This document shows positions 1 to 10,583 of a stretch of 64,000 bases of DNA, piece by piece. Below the pieces are notes generated by a model. The model was not told the DNA's origin, did not search any database, and worked only from the letters and a program-made list of their open reading frames with translations. Source of the stretch: Bolinopsis microptera (lineage: Eukaryota; Ctenophora; Tentaculata; Lobata; Bolinopsidae); assembly GCF_026151205.1 (NCBI RefSeq), contig NC_087074.1, positions 2,294,001 through 2,358,000 on the forward strand, in the 5' to 3' direction. Position 1 is the stretch's first letter. The number at the start of each line of letters is the position of its first letter. A program made the position numbers and the translations under genes.

Positions 1-1572
1 CCAGCTAGAGGCCACTGTAACGGGTATTATCAGATAGCTCTAGTTTCAAGTGACATTCCTAGTGGCAACAACCAGAGTAAGAAGTATCATATCATTTTCA
101 GCGATCCTACATCACAGACAGATTGTACAGCAGCACCTGACAATTTTATGGCTGAAGAATTCTACTGTGATGACTTTGTCTTATACAAATTCCCAGTCGG
201 CTGGAAAAGCTCAATTACAAGTTGCACAAACACAATAGATGACAAAGGAAAGATAGCACCAACTCCATACAGTCTCTGTATGGAGGACACAGTTATTGAA
301 CTGACTTTGACGGCCAACAGAAAGTATTTCACGGAGAATGCTCCCTTGATTTGCAGTAGTACCCGGTCTCCAACACCCCCTAAGATCACTTGGACTGACC
401 AGGATAACCAGGACATCACCTCCCTGGCTACACGGGACACTGCTAACAGTAGTTTATTCACTGCAGTCTACAGTCTGAACTCATCCGCTTCTTACACTCA
501 GGTTACCTGTCAGGTGGAGGACAAATCCCACACTTTCTACCAGGTCTCTCTTAAGGCTAGTAACGTCACCGGGGTGGCAGGTAAAGAAGTGTCTGCTACC
601 TGCAAAGTCACATTTGATACGTTTTCTCCTGAAAACGAAGAAAATTTGTATCTTATCGAAGTTCTTGATGATTTGGAAGTCTACTATACATCTCAGAACA
701 TCACCACAAAAGGTGACAAGATGGTGATAGATAAAGAAGGTTCTGGAACTTACAGAGTAACCTTGATCCTTTCAAAAACTACAACATCATCAATTAATTT
801 TTGGAACAAGACGGAAAACTGGAGATGTGGAGTAAGGGACCCTATCATTAAGATCTATACAACAGTTCCTTTCACCATAACCACTAAGAAACCCCCCTCC
901 CTTGAGGCTAATAACGTCACTGGGTTGGCAGGTAAAGAAGTTTCTGCTACCTGCAAAGTCACTTTTGAAATGTTTTCTTCTGAAAACGAAGAAAACTTGT
1001 ATCTTATTGATGATTCAGGAGTCTACTATACATCTCAGAACATCACCACAAAAGGTGACAAGATGGTGATAGATAAAGAAGGTTCTGGAACTTACAGAGT
1101 AACCTTGATCCTCTCAAAAACTACAACATCATCAATTAATGTTCGGAGCGAGACAGAAAACTGGAGATGTGGAGTTAGGGACCCTATCACTAAGATCTAC
1201 ACAACAGTTCCTTTCACCATAACCATTAACAGAGATTGTACATCAGGAACAGGGTTCATAACTTCTGAATCAGCAGAGTGCAAGCAATGTCCAGAGAACA
1301 CCTTCTCAAACCAGAACATCTGTGAAGATTGTCCAGAAGGAGAGATCTCTAACGCAGGGGCTGACTTCTGTAGGGACGACACCAGCAGAGAGGCGTTGTA
1401 TTACGCTCTGGCAGGGGTAGGATGTGCTGTCCTCGTCATATTAGCTCTGATGATAGCTGCTCTCATCTGGAATAGGCGGAGAGAGGAGAGCAATAACATC
1501 GTTATAACCAACCCTAGCAACAACCCTAGCAACGATAACTCTAGATCTACAAACAAGAATTCAACCGTGTGA
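1..1572 (+). CDS. Ig-like single-pass receptor, family member A (5' end outside window)
   Basis: The frame is open from base 1 to a TGA at 1570-1572, giving 523 residues without an initiator, so the N-terminus lies outside the window. It aligns throughout with the complete member at 36050-37930. In order there are the end of a Cys-rich N-terminal domain, one Ig-like domain with Cys, Trp (ITW) and Cys (VTCQV) at canonical spacing, two tandem repeats of about 110 residues each running from an SATCKV Cys to an NWRCGV Cys, a six-Cys module of the ephrin-receptor/GCC2-GCC3 type, a hydrophobic transmembrane segment (ALYYALAGVGC onward), an RRR stop-transfer and an Asn/Ser-rich tail ending NSTV. Many N-x-S/T sequons support an extracellular location. 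No intron interrupts it. Its first repeat looks like the gene at 26710 rather than its closest paralogue. Function is unknown; a cell-surface recognition receptor is inferred. Confidence 0.85.
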   Translation, partial: PARGHCNGYYQIALVSSDIPSGNNQSKKYHIIFSDPTSQTDCTAAPDNFMAEEFYCDDFVLYKFPVGWKSSITSCTNTIDDKGKIAPTPYSLCMEDTVIELTLTANRKYFTENAPLICSSTRSPTPPKITWTDQDNQDITSLATRDTANSSLFTAVYSLNSSASYTQVTCQVEDKSHTFYQVSLKASNVTGVAGKEVSATCKVTFDTFSPENEENLYLIEVLDDLEVYYTSQNITTKGDKMVIDKEGSGTYRVTLILSKTTTSSINFWNKTENWRCGVRDPIIKIYTTVPFTITTKKPPSLEANNVTGLAGKEVSATCKVTFEMFSSENEENLYLIDDSGVYYTSQNITTKGDKMVIDKEGSGTYRVTLILSKTTTSSINVRSETENWRCGVRDPITKIYTTVPFTITINRDCTSGTGFITSESAECKQCPENTFSNQNICEDCPEGEISNAGADFCRDDTSREALYYALAGVGCAVLVILALMIAALIWNRRREESNNIVITNPSNNPSNDNSRSTNKNSTV

Positions 1573-2794
1573 TTCCCAATATTTGTCACTCTAACCGAAC
1601 TGAATCATATCATTCGTTAAGATGTAATTATTTAAAGAAGTGAATCAGATTTTATGAAACTATTGACCTTGAAACGATAAGATTGACAGACTAATTAGAT
1701 TTTTGATAATTAAGATTTAATGCTTTTCAGATTTTTATATCTTCTCTGTTATGTATTTATAAACAGAATTTTGGCATAAAACGCTGGCCACAATCTTTAT
1801 AAAAGATGTGTATAGTTTTTTCAAGTTCGCTTGTCGATATGAAGCCGTCAAAAAGTTACAAAAAGATGATCTATACATAATTAAATACAGCTGAAAAGAC
1901 ACCTAAGGCATAAAACCTCGATTTGTGTTAATCGGTATAACTATTTATGATGAATGAAAGATAATCCAACTCTAGTCCAAGGCCAAATTTAGACGGAACG
2001 GTTCCTCCTAGTTAGAAATAGAAGTTGTTCAATTCATTTCCAGTAAGCAATATGCATGTGACGATTCATTTCAATTATTATTTGCAATTTATCTCGATTA
2101 CTTTTTATTTTATCAATAATTGGGGTCCGTTACCTTATTTATCGTCTTAGGCAGAAGATCCCACAGTTTTGCGTCTCCTTCTAAGCTAAAATAAAACCCC
2201 AAAATAGGTTCTACCGCTGACCACACCATTAGGGGTCGTTCACATATTACGTAATCAGCTGAGGGGGGGGGGAGGTTTCCAAATAATTACGCTAGTGTAA
2301 TTTTGGCACAATAGCTATGTGTAAAATTGATTACGGAGGGGGGGGGGGGGGATTGTTCCAAAAAATGATTACGTAGTATGTGAACGACCCCTTAGGTTAT
2401 TTTTCTGCAATGGCTCGGACAAGCTGTCGAAGCTGACTGAGAATATGCTGAAAACTTGTGTACCCAGTACATAGGTAGGTGTATTCTGTTGGTAGGTGCG
2501 ATTCCTCCACTTTAGGATCTTTCGTAAATTTTGTGAGCATAAGTCTCAAAACTAAAATGTAGGTATTCTTTTGGAATATCCCTGCACTATAGTTTCATCG
2601 TGTGGACTGTCATGAAAATCTCTCATTATAAACCACGCGGTATTGACTGCGCGTGTCATATGCGCGTAAGTTTTCTACTCTTATGAAACAAAGCGTCTGA
2701 CTGACATGTACATGTTCTTCAGGACCGGCCCATTACCACCAATATGAACAAATTTAAGGGTATACTATTTAGACGCTGATTCCGTATTAACCTT
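1573..2794. other. 3' flank of receptor gene A, no gene seen
   Basis: Noncoding DNA nearly identical to 37931-39183 behind the paralogous receptor gene, differing by eye at only a handful of bases, G-run lengths and one indel of about 30 bp near 2592 (longer in the other copy, at 38950-38988). It contains the small inverted-repeat element at 2232-2391 and otherwise no recognisable gene. Confidence 0.7.
2232..2391. mobile_element. Harbinger-like MITE with TTA target duplication
   Basis: Termini GGGGTCGTTCACATATTACG and its near-perfect inverse frame a 160 bp element with internal G runs. TTA flanks it on both sides (2229-2231 and 2392-2394). A 3-bp TTA target duplication and a GGG-starting terminal repeat are typical of PIF/Harbinger elements. 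There is no coding capacity. The orthologous copy is at 38590-38748, so the insertion predates the segmental duplication. Confidence 0.75.
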
Positions 2795-3060
2795 GAGAGG
2801 GAGAGGGAGAGGGAGAGGGAGAGGGAGAGGGAGAGGGAGAGGGAGAGGGAGAGGGAGAGGGAGAGGGAGAGGGAGAGGGAGAGGGAGAGGGAGAGGGAGA
2901 GGGAGAGGGAGAGGGAGAGGGAGAGGGAGAGGGAGAGGGAGAGGGAGAGGGAGAGGGAGAGGGAGAGGGAGAGGGAGAGGGAGAGGGAGAGGGAGAGGGA
3001 GAGGGAGAGGGAGAGGGAGAGGGAGAGGGAGAGGGAGAGGGAGAGGGAGAGGGAGAGGGA
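2795..3060. repeat. (GAGAGG)n microsatellite
   Basis: Uninterrupted hexanucleotide GAGAGG, about 44 units (266 bp), in the gap between the convergent receptor and ES1 genes. The equivalent tract in copy 2 is about 25 units longer. The Arg-Gly and Pro-Leu frames it creates are not genes. Confidence 0.98.
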
Positions 3061-3576
3061 CGATAACTATTTTTGACATCCTTGCTCTTCTCATTTGTTC
3101 ATTCAAAACGCAAGACGAAACTAATACCATCACTAATACATTTTATATATACTGGTACCCGATAGTACTATCTATTCCTATTGAAATCTTATTAAGTAAA
3201 AACAGAAGTTCAGTGAACGAACGTTAAACAATACAGTTTCCAAATTATTTTACAATAAAATATGAATAATAAACTCACTCGACTCAAAATATGCATTCTT
3301 TGTAACGATTCAAAGCTTTTAAATACCAAATCGGTGCCCAATTTAAGATAATTTTTAAAAAGGTCTTGCAGTGTAGCTGATGCGTTAATTAGAAATTCTA
3401 TATTAGCATATTATTACAGTAAAACCAAAAATATAGATAAACTAGGTACTTCATATCCAGAAATAAACAAAAATTAGCCCTAAAGTTTTCTTGGAAATTC
3501 AAAAGGAGACATCATGCTAGCTTGTATCTAAAATAAATTACCAAAGAAGGAAATATTATAGATTTAGTCCTGAAGT

Positions 3577-6500
3577 TTACGTAACTAGTTTCAGAACCTC
3601 TGTAACCATGGCACCAACACCGTCATGTATTTCATGTAGATCAGTCTCACACATAAAGGCTGCAGTAGTAACAACCTGCAACATTCATAATTAGTAGATC
3701 TAACAATGTTTAACCTTGGTTAATAACAACCTGCAACATTCGTACTTAGTAAATCTAACAATGTTTAACCTTGGTTAATAACAACCTGCAACATTCATAA
3801 TTAGTAAATCTAACAATTTTAACCTTGTTTTTAGAGTCGACGTGGGCCTCTGAGACGTCTGTTACAACATGTTTCCCACCCATAGCATCAATAGCAGCAG
3901 CAGTTCCAGCGTATGGCCACTTATCTGTCCCTTCCTGATCACTCCCTGAAGTGGAGAGTGAAATAGCGGGGTAATGTTACCATAGTAACAATACCGTATA
4001 AGGTCATGTTTCCAGGTATGAATTTCCTACAAGGGTAGAGATCTGAATTTTACCATGAGTTTCATTTATGACTCTTATAGTAGGCGGAACTGAGTTGATT
4101 TCTTGTTGACTGGTCGAGCAGCTTGGTCAAAAATAGATTCTCAAAAAGTTTCGTAAAATGCTGTCAATTGCAAATTATCGCAAAAAAAAACAACTTGTGT
4201 CAAAATTTCGAGTAAATTTTAGGATATGTTGGGAACGTGGTTGGATTGAGCAAAATCAACTTTGAAATCTTGGTAGCAATTTAAGACAGCAAAAGTATCC
4301 ATAGATCAGAAAATATTGAGAACCTTCCCCGAATCATTTCCATTGTATTGCAAAAAAAGAGTGACAGCCCACAACTATTGCGATTCACAAATGTTTAGGA
4401 GTAATCCAAGGGAAATATCCACCACACTGTGACACTGCCAAACAACTGCAGGGGCCTGGTTGGTTCGGAACACACGAACAAAGCTTGTTGGTATGTCATG
4501 ATGAGTACCTTAATTGATTTCTCTTCCAATCAGTGGCGTAACGTTGCTTCCAATGACTAATCGTTAAATATTCTTTTAGATTTTCGGAGTCCTGTTAAGG
4601 AAATTAGTCGAGCCCATCGTTTGGGTAACCTTCTCCCTGGTATCTGATCAACTGTAAATCTTAATTTTGTGAAACGATGCAGCAATACATCTTTCACGAA
4701 GTCGCACATTGCACCTTTGTAGTCAGCTTGTAGATAGCTGATCGCCCGTTTAACTGATCAGGTGATGGAGTAATCAGCTGAGAGCAATGAGTATTTAACA
4801 GTTGACACCCTTCAGCCCAAATTAAGATTTTCAGCCAATTTTATTTCTCTGTTTTTGTTTTAATGTTATTTTAAATTTCTTTCCGTCGTTAATTTTTACA
4901 CATGTTTAACAATTTTATTACAGAACTGAAGAAGACGTTGTTACGTGGAATGATTATTTCAATTCAATAAAGTTTCTAGCCTAAAGTTTGCTGCTTCAAT
5001 TTGTTCGCAAGTTAAGAGTCTAAAGAGAAATTCTCCAAGAGAAATCACCCTTCAGCCCCTGTACATTATAAATTATGTTCTCAAATCGTTCTTACAACTG
5101 ATCACTTGGTCGCCGTTTCTGGACACTGTATAATATGCTACACTCACCTACGGTCAGCTCGACACCAGGGATAAGTTTAGCAGCTAATACAGGTGCAATA
5201 CAGCACAGTCCAATAGGTTTCCCAGCAGAGTGGAAAGCAGCTATCTTGTCGCTGACAGTAAGGTCCACTGTCATGTCCACTCCTTGTGTGGCGAAACTGC
5301 TCAGGTTCTTAGCTGCACCAAACCCACCTGACAAACATATCCTGCTCAATAAATAGATAGACATTAGAATTTAGATTATCAGCATTGAGTAATGAGCAGG
5401 CTATATATTTTCAAAGCAACAATAACAGAAAACGGGAGGCCGACATCCCTGTGGGGATCAGATCATGTTACCAATCAGTGACGATTAATAAGTAAATCTG
5501 TGATCCATGATTGAACTAGAAGTAGGGAAAAGTTCACATGACAACTCTGTACATACTAGCTATATGTAAGATGTAAACATAATCTCTAAGATTTTTGTTC
5601 TAATCATGGATCAGTATTTAGTATTCAGAATGAAAAATTGTCCATTTACTTGTTAACTGTTAAATTATCACATTGAATTACTAATTATACTAGTTAAAGA
5701 GCAATACAAAGTTGTCTGGAATTCTAGTTGATTGGTTATTACGTGTCAGCCACTGATAGGTCTGCTTGTTTCCTGGAATAGCAGATTCCACTATTATATT
5801 TAATATTTATATCTATCTCCTTAGTAGGGTGTTTTATTAACAGTATTACGATCTGATTTGCAGCATCCTTTATAGCATTATCTATAGTTTCTTATAAAGA
5901 AGAAGTGCAAAGAAACGTGCTGGATAACTTGCCATTCAATACCTTCTTTTATAAACTTTCTGGAAGTGATATTGACTTTGTGCCCTCTCAGTCAGATTTA
6001 GGAGTCGCAATAAACTCCAGGTTTAATTGGGGTGCACAATGTAAAGCGCTTGTTTCCAAAGCTACCTCTAGACTTGGACTACTTAAGAGAACATGTCATT
6101 TCACTACTGATAAAAGGCAGAAAAGATCGTTCTATTTAGCGTTAATTAGGTCTATATTTGAACATTGTTCTGTCATATGGTCCCCTCAATCTGCAACTCA
6201 TCTTCAACAGTTTGTTGCTATCCAAAAGAGGGCTATTAAATGGATCAATGGTGAACCTTACTCCAGTTATAATGACGATAAACTTGCTACAGAGCAAAAG
6301 AAACTAAATATTCTCCCTGTTAAACAGAAGTTTATTTATAACGATCTTATGACCTTCTATAAAATAGTGAATAGCATAATTCCAGTTTCGCTCCCTACAT
6401 ATATAGTCCTATGCCGTCCAGAGGGCACCCGATACACTAGGCACAATGCTCAAATAATTGATATGTCGGATACTTCAACTTACATGAGTACCACTGTGCC

Positions 6501-7841
6501 CTGCTCGGATGCCTTCCGAAATATCTTTTTTCATAGATCTATGCTGAAATGGAATAGTCTACCAGTATGTATCCGGCAGTCAGAGCGGATTTCTACTTTT
6601 AAGGCCAAACTGATCAAGTACCTCTGGACTGCCGATACAGTCTGGCCAGATTAGTTCATCAGTCTTATGAGTCTCAGAAATTTGTTTTTGTTGGTTACAA
6701 TTCTGTCCGTCCAATTTCCTATCTGCTTGTCCTTTCTTTTTTCTTTATCAGTTGTGACGGAATTGTAATGAACAAAATCCTTATAATTATTTATGATATG
6801 TTTGATTTCTTGTTAATGTTTGTCATTCAAATTTGGTAGACGGCCCCAACGTTAATGTGGCTCTTGCTATGTGTTGGTTCAGCCGAATTAATTATTATAT
6901 AATCAAGTTTATTTTTCTCGTTAGTTGTCATCCGGCCAAACATTAAGCAATTTATATTGCAGTACCATTTATCATTTAGTATATCAAAATATGTCATTGT
7001 AATCTTGCATGGCTGAAATGTAACGCTTGATTTATATATATAATGATTAATTGAATTTTCAAATAAAAAAAATAGGGCTTATTATATAATTTACTCAAAT
7101 AATTACCGATGGAGTGCTGTATAAAATTTGACTTTATTTATTGAATTGTTCAGGTTATTGAATCTTAGGGGGCCAAGTTTCTGGCAGCCCAGAAAACAAG
7201 CTCAATAAGGTTTACCAGGTACAAAACAAGCTCACTAAGGTTTACCAGGTACAAAACAAGCTCACTAAGGTTTACCAGGTACAAAACAAGCTCATTAAGG
7301 TTTATCAGGTACAAAACAAGCTCACTAAGGTTTACCAGGTATGAAACAAGCTCAATAAGGTTTACCAGGTACAAAACAAGCTCACTAAGGTTTACCAGGT
7401 ACAATGAGCGCATCAAAGTCTCCAACATTCAGTTCCGTGAGAGCACTGATTTTACCACGTGCAATTCTTGCTGACTCCTTCAACACATTTCGTGTCTCCG
7501 ACATCTCTGTTCCAGCAGTGTGATCTACCACATGCATTTGATCCTGTGACAAAGTAGGTCTGTGTGGTTGTAACATGTATTTATTTGCTAATACAAAAAT
7601 ATAGCAGGCCTGTGAGACTATAATAACATAAGTACATTTGGTCATGCGAAAATACAGCAGGTCTGTGACAAACCTTATCGGGAGCAAAGCAGGAAGCCAG
7701 AGCCCCCTGTCTGCTGAGGTGTGTCAATACTGCACTACTCTCATGAACCTCAGTTCCATCGTACACTCCACACCCAGACAGCAATACTGCTACTTTGGTA
7801 CTCATAGTTCTTGCACACGAGTTTAATCTTGTTACTATCAT
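3577..7841 (-). CDS. GATD3: ES1/GATD3 mitochondrial DJ-1/PfpI-superfamily protein, copy 1 (5 exons)
   Basis: Exons on the - strand are 7841-7674, 7543-7396, 5327-5148, 3945-3824 and 3675-3577; all junctions are GT/AG with matching phases and give 238 residues. The protein opens with [11 protein letters not shown], a plausible mitochondrial presequence, then [17 protein letters not shown] (residues 13-29), the family's first strand and loop. The nucleophile-elbow segment [16 protein letters not shown] has Cys147-Cys148, and the C-terminal half carries [17 protein letters not shown] and [13 protein letters not shown]. These are ES1/ElbB hallmarks. Bacterial ElbB is reported as a glyoxalase-type enzyme; vertebrate ES1 is mitochondrial. 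An alternative start is the Met at 7805. Introns 2 and 4 hold minisatellites built on the splice junctions, and intron 2 also holds a LINE fragment. The coding differences seen from copy 2 are synonymous, so it is probably functional. Confidence 0.9.
3676..3823 (-). repeat. Tandemly repeated mini-intron (ES1 copy 1, intron 4)
   Basis: About 2.7 units of a 55-bp repeat fill this intron. Read on the - strand, each unit holds a 39-nt segment starting AAG|GTTAAA and ending TTGCAG|GTTGTT, the same junctions used by exons 4 and 5. Units are joined by a 16-nt piece that starts like exon 5 and ends like exon 4. The real exon borders are at 3824 and 3675. Confidence 0.85.
4819..5045. other. 227-bp segment unique to copy 1, flanked by a 13-bp direct repeat
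   Basis: CACCCTTCAGCCC occurs at 4806-4818 and again at 5046-5058, and the DNA between is absent from copy 2 (near 42176-42189), where one CACCCTTCAGCCC is present. It is either an insertion with a 13-bp target duplication or a deletion in copy 2 between short repeats. There is no poly(A), terminal inverted repeat or ORF. It lies in ES1 intron 3. Confidence 0.6.
5897..7071 (+). mobile_element. 5'-truncated CR1/jockey-like LINE insertion
   Basis: An insertion of about 1.17 kb in ES1 intron 2 of copy 1. Copy 2 has the uninterrupted site at 43015-43024 (CTTATAGGGC). It ends in an A-rich tail (AAATAAAAAAA), and ATA flanks both sides. From about 5899 to 6654 a frame without an ATG encodes the C-terminal part of a non-LTR reverse transcriptase: the [12 protein letters not shown] strand, [18 protein letters not shown] and the C-terminal [17 protein letters not shown] block. 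The catalytic FADD part is missing, so it is dead on arrival. The frame is intact, which suggests a young insertion. Confidence 0.88.
7192..7395 (-). repeat. Splice-donor minisatellite (ES1 copy 1, intron 2)
   Basis: About seven copies of a 30-bp unit (AAAACAAGCTCACTAAGGTT plus TACCAGGTAC) directly abut exon 2. On the - strand the exon ends GTACCTG|GTAAACC and every unit repeats that junction, so the donor is present about seven times in a row. The paralogous array is at 43141-43343. Confidence 0.85.
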
Positions 7842-8154
7842 TTGCTGGGTTGGGGGGTTAGTCAGTATATCAACAAACAAATAAAGCTAATTATAAATAG
7901 CTAAATAATAATAATAATAATAATACCGATTGCCAAGGTTTGATGCCCAGGCAGTCGAGACCTCTTATTGAGACCCGATATAATAATAAATTAATTTTAT
8001 TTTTATACAACACCAAAAGGTTAAATAATTTTAATTTTACCCTTGTGCTCAGCTGTAAATGATACCTAATTGACAGTGGAGATTGTGCATCTTGCCTTGG
8101 ACTGGGGTGAAACTATTAGGAAAACAGAAGTTTATAACTGCAAATTAAATCCTG

Positions 8155-9158
8155 GTAGGGTGAGAATCCCTGCCACGTTTTTGGTCAGCTTCGCCGGGGC
8201 TCATGTCTTTCCTCGAGGGAGCATTAGTGTCTACAGAAAAACTGACAAATCCTAGCGAAGTCCAATCCGAACCACATCTTCCATCAGAGGTGGTGCTGGG
8301 TCAGATGGTTACTGAACGGATTGGCCTGGAGAAAGGCAAAGTCCTGTTTTCTCAAGTTAACCATAGAGGGGGTCAGGCGCTGTTCGCTCACGGCTGGTTC
8401 TTGGAGCCAACACCCTCAGCCCCTCAAAAGTGGGAGCACTATCGGTGGTGGCTCACCCAGATAACGGACAGTGTCTCTCCAGTCTCATTTCCAGGCGTTC
8501 CCACCCCACTCACTCACTCACTCACACGCCGCCCCCCAGGCCGCTCCAGCTAGTGGATATCTAGCAATTAGTTATTCTCCAGCTAGTGGATATCTAGCAC
8601 TTACTCCTTTTCCAGCTAGTGGATAATTAGCACCCAGAAAAACTCCGGTAAACGGAAGCAACACAAACACACAAACAAAGAAAAGTCACACGCGGCCCAA
8701 AATTTGAAATTAAACAAAAAAAGGGTCTTCACAAAACACAAATTTGCTTGGTAGCTTAGTATTGTCAACATTATACCGCGCGCGTCGCAAAGACGCGCGT
8801 AAATAAAAGAAGACATAGATTTGGGCAAGAGATACTAGATGCTCAGGTATGCCCGGTAGGTTCCTGTCTGCTCACTAGAAAGACAGGGGGCAGCCTGTTC
8901 TAAAAGAGCGCCCGGGAGATCACCTAGGCATGGGTGGTGCTCTCCCGAGACCGAGCATTATGACAGTTTTCCTTCGGGAAAACGTCGCTCACCAGGCTTT
9001 ATCCTCTGGAGGGTAAGGAGCACTAGCCCATGCCAAGTGCCCGTACCCTGTGACACCTACAACCGGAGGGACCCCAATAGACGTTAGTCACCAGACGGAC
9101 GTAGCCTTCCGAAAGGAAGGTAAAGTGGGTGCCCCAACCCAAAAAAAAAAAAAAAAAA
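8155..9158 (+). mobile_element. Unclassified retroposon with poly(A) tail and 13-bp target duplication
   Basis: A 1.0 kb insertion unique to copy 1. It is flanked by AAATTAAATCCTG at 8142-8154 and 9159-9171 and ends in about 20 A. Copy 2 has the empty site near 44090-44105. These are marks of LINE-mediated retroposition. The body is GC-richer than its surroundings and contains three tandem CCAGCTAGTGGATA motifs (about 8545-8632) and hairpin-prone sequence near the 3' end (TTTTCCTTCGGGAAAA at 8969-8984). A frame at 8203-8553 (116 codons) matches no family I recognise. It could be a SINE, an internally deleted LINE or a retrocopied noncoding RNA. Confidence 0.75.
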
Positions 9159-9841
9159 AAATTAAATCCTGACTAAATAAGGCAGTTGCACCTAACAAGA
9201 AGATATCCCAGAAAGGTTAACAGGTTTTCTAACAAAGGACTTGAAAAATGGATGATGACCACAAGAGATCTTAGTATGAAACTCATCAGCCTATCAAAAT
9301 AATAGACAAGATAATAAAAATGAAAATCCCTAAAATATTAAAATTTCTATAAAAATTCTATAGAACTCCAAATATACAAATAATCTGAATAGGTACTCCA
9401 ATATACAATAAAAAATGATTGAAACATTTTACTGCTGATGATAAAAGTTATTTATGAAAATCCAATACAGTCATACCAAACTATCTGGGCAACATACAAG
9501 TAGAGACTGAGAAATAAACAGAGTGGAAAAATATGCTCTAGTACTTGAGACAGAATACAAAAGAATAAGGCAGCGTTCTCCCGGGTGCCAACCCAAAAGA
9601 TGTTGGTGTCCAAGGATAGAGCCTCCTTTTCTGACCTGCATTACAATTTTGGTGGCAGACACAGTGAAACGCAAAAAAGAATATATATATTATAAAATTA
9701 GTGTTCTCAGAAATGCTAAAACGACTCCATATATCCAACCATTTATCCAAATGATTAGAATATTCAATCATCAATTTTAACTTGTAATATGCAAATGAAT
9801 GTGCACCAATTCCTCTGCAGCAGTTTTTGAAATTGACTTTT

Positions 9842-10583
9842 ATTATTATTATATAACTTTATTCAAATCGAAAATAGAACATAAATGAACATCTTAAAGA
9901 TCTTTGATTGATTGAAATAAATTTTCGTGCACATACAGAATGAATGGTTAATAATTTAATATATATGTAGACCAAGCTCTGTGCACGGGATGCTTCCTGG
10001 AAGAATCCAGTTCTTTTAGCGGGGCACCCTACCTAAAGCCAAATTGAGATATAATAATCATATTCCTAGAGAAATAATCAGAAATCGAATACCAATCAAA
10101 TAATATGATATATATGAGTAGTAACCATATTTACTATGCAAAATGCCCCAACCACATAGTGTAAATTTATATAGAATTCAAATTCCATATCATCATTAAA
10201 CCTCAATACCTAGTCAATATAATAGCCCAAGCAAAATTAAATAACTTCTTATATACCTTACTGTCATACTACAAATTAATTAAACATTTGAAATCTGTTG
10301 ACCAGAGAATAAATTTCTAAGCCTAATGCAAGTGAAATAATTTAGATGCAATAATGAATGCCTAATGTGAGTATCATTTGTCAATGTCCTTGTAAAAAAG
10401 TCTGTACAAGAGATATGAGTAACTAATATAGAAGAAAAAACAGGAAGTTGTCGTCTGTTGTAAAATAAATAAAATATCTAGAATATAAATTAGAATATAA
10501 AATAACATTCAGTCAATGTGTCGTCAATAAACTGTACAATTATCAAATGTTAAAACTGGGTGATACAGTCACCAAAAAAAAAT
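9842..10583. other. No gene seen
   Basis: AT-rich single-copy-looking DNA between the end of the segmental duplication and the LINE. I see no conserved frame, RNA gene or ordered repeat here. Confidence 0.5.

Larger units (their letters stand above)
1..9841. repeat. Segmental duplication, copy 1
   Basis: This block is repeated in the same orientation at 36362-44772. Both contain the receptor gene, a Harbinger-like MITE, a (GAGAGG)n tract and the ES1 gene in the same order. Identity stops just after the shared motif TTTTTGAAATTGACTTTTA: this copy then has TTATTATTATT and the other has CAATTGCAAAAG. The left border is beyond the window. Copy-1-specific insertions are 4819-5045, 5897-7071 and 8155-9158. 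Confidence 0.95.

Noticed and set aside
162-461. Antisense frames over the receptor genes (also 27216-27479 and 36523-36822)
   Set aside because: Conserved only because the sense strand is conserved.
2765-3227. Long Arg-Gly and Pro-Leu repeat proteins across the GAGAGG tract (also 39154-39766)
   Set aside because: They are translations of a pure hexanucleotide microsatellite whose length differs between copies; no coding sequence lies beside it.
5135-5356. Frame opposite ES1 exon 3 (also 42263-42484)
   Set aside because: Antisense shadow of a recognised exon.
7165-7428. Leu-rich [10 protein letters not shown] repeat protein (also 43113-43376)
   Set aside because: Readthrough of the 30-bp intronic minisatellite; RNA structure and family alignment place the exon end at 7396.
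8616-8828. - strand frame in the retroposon
   Set aside because: No family signature and wrong strand relative to the poly(A) tail.
9523-9780. Small frames near the end of the segmental duplication (also 44454-44711)
   Set aside because: Preserved in both copies only because the DNA is nearly identical; both strands are open and no motif is present.
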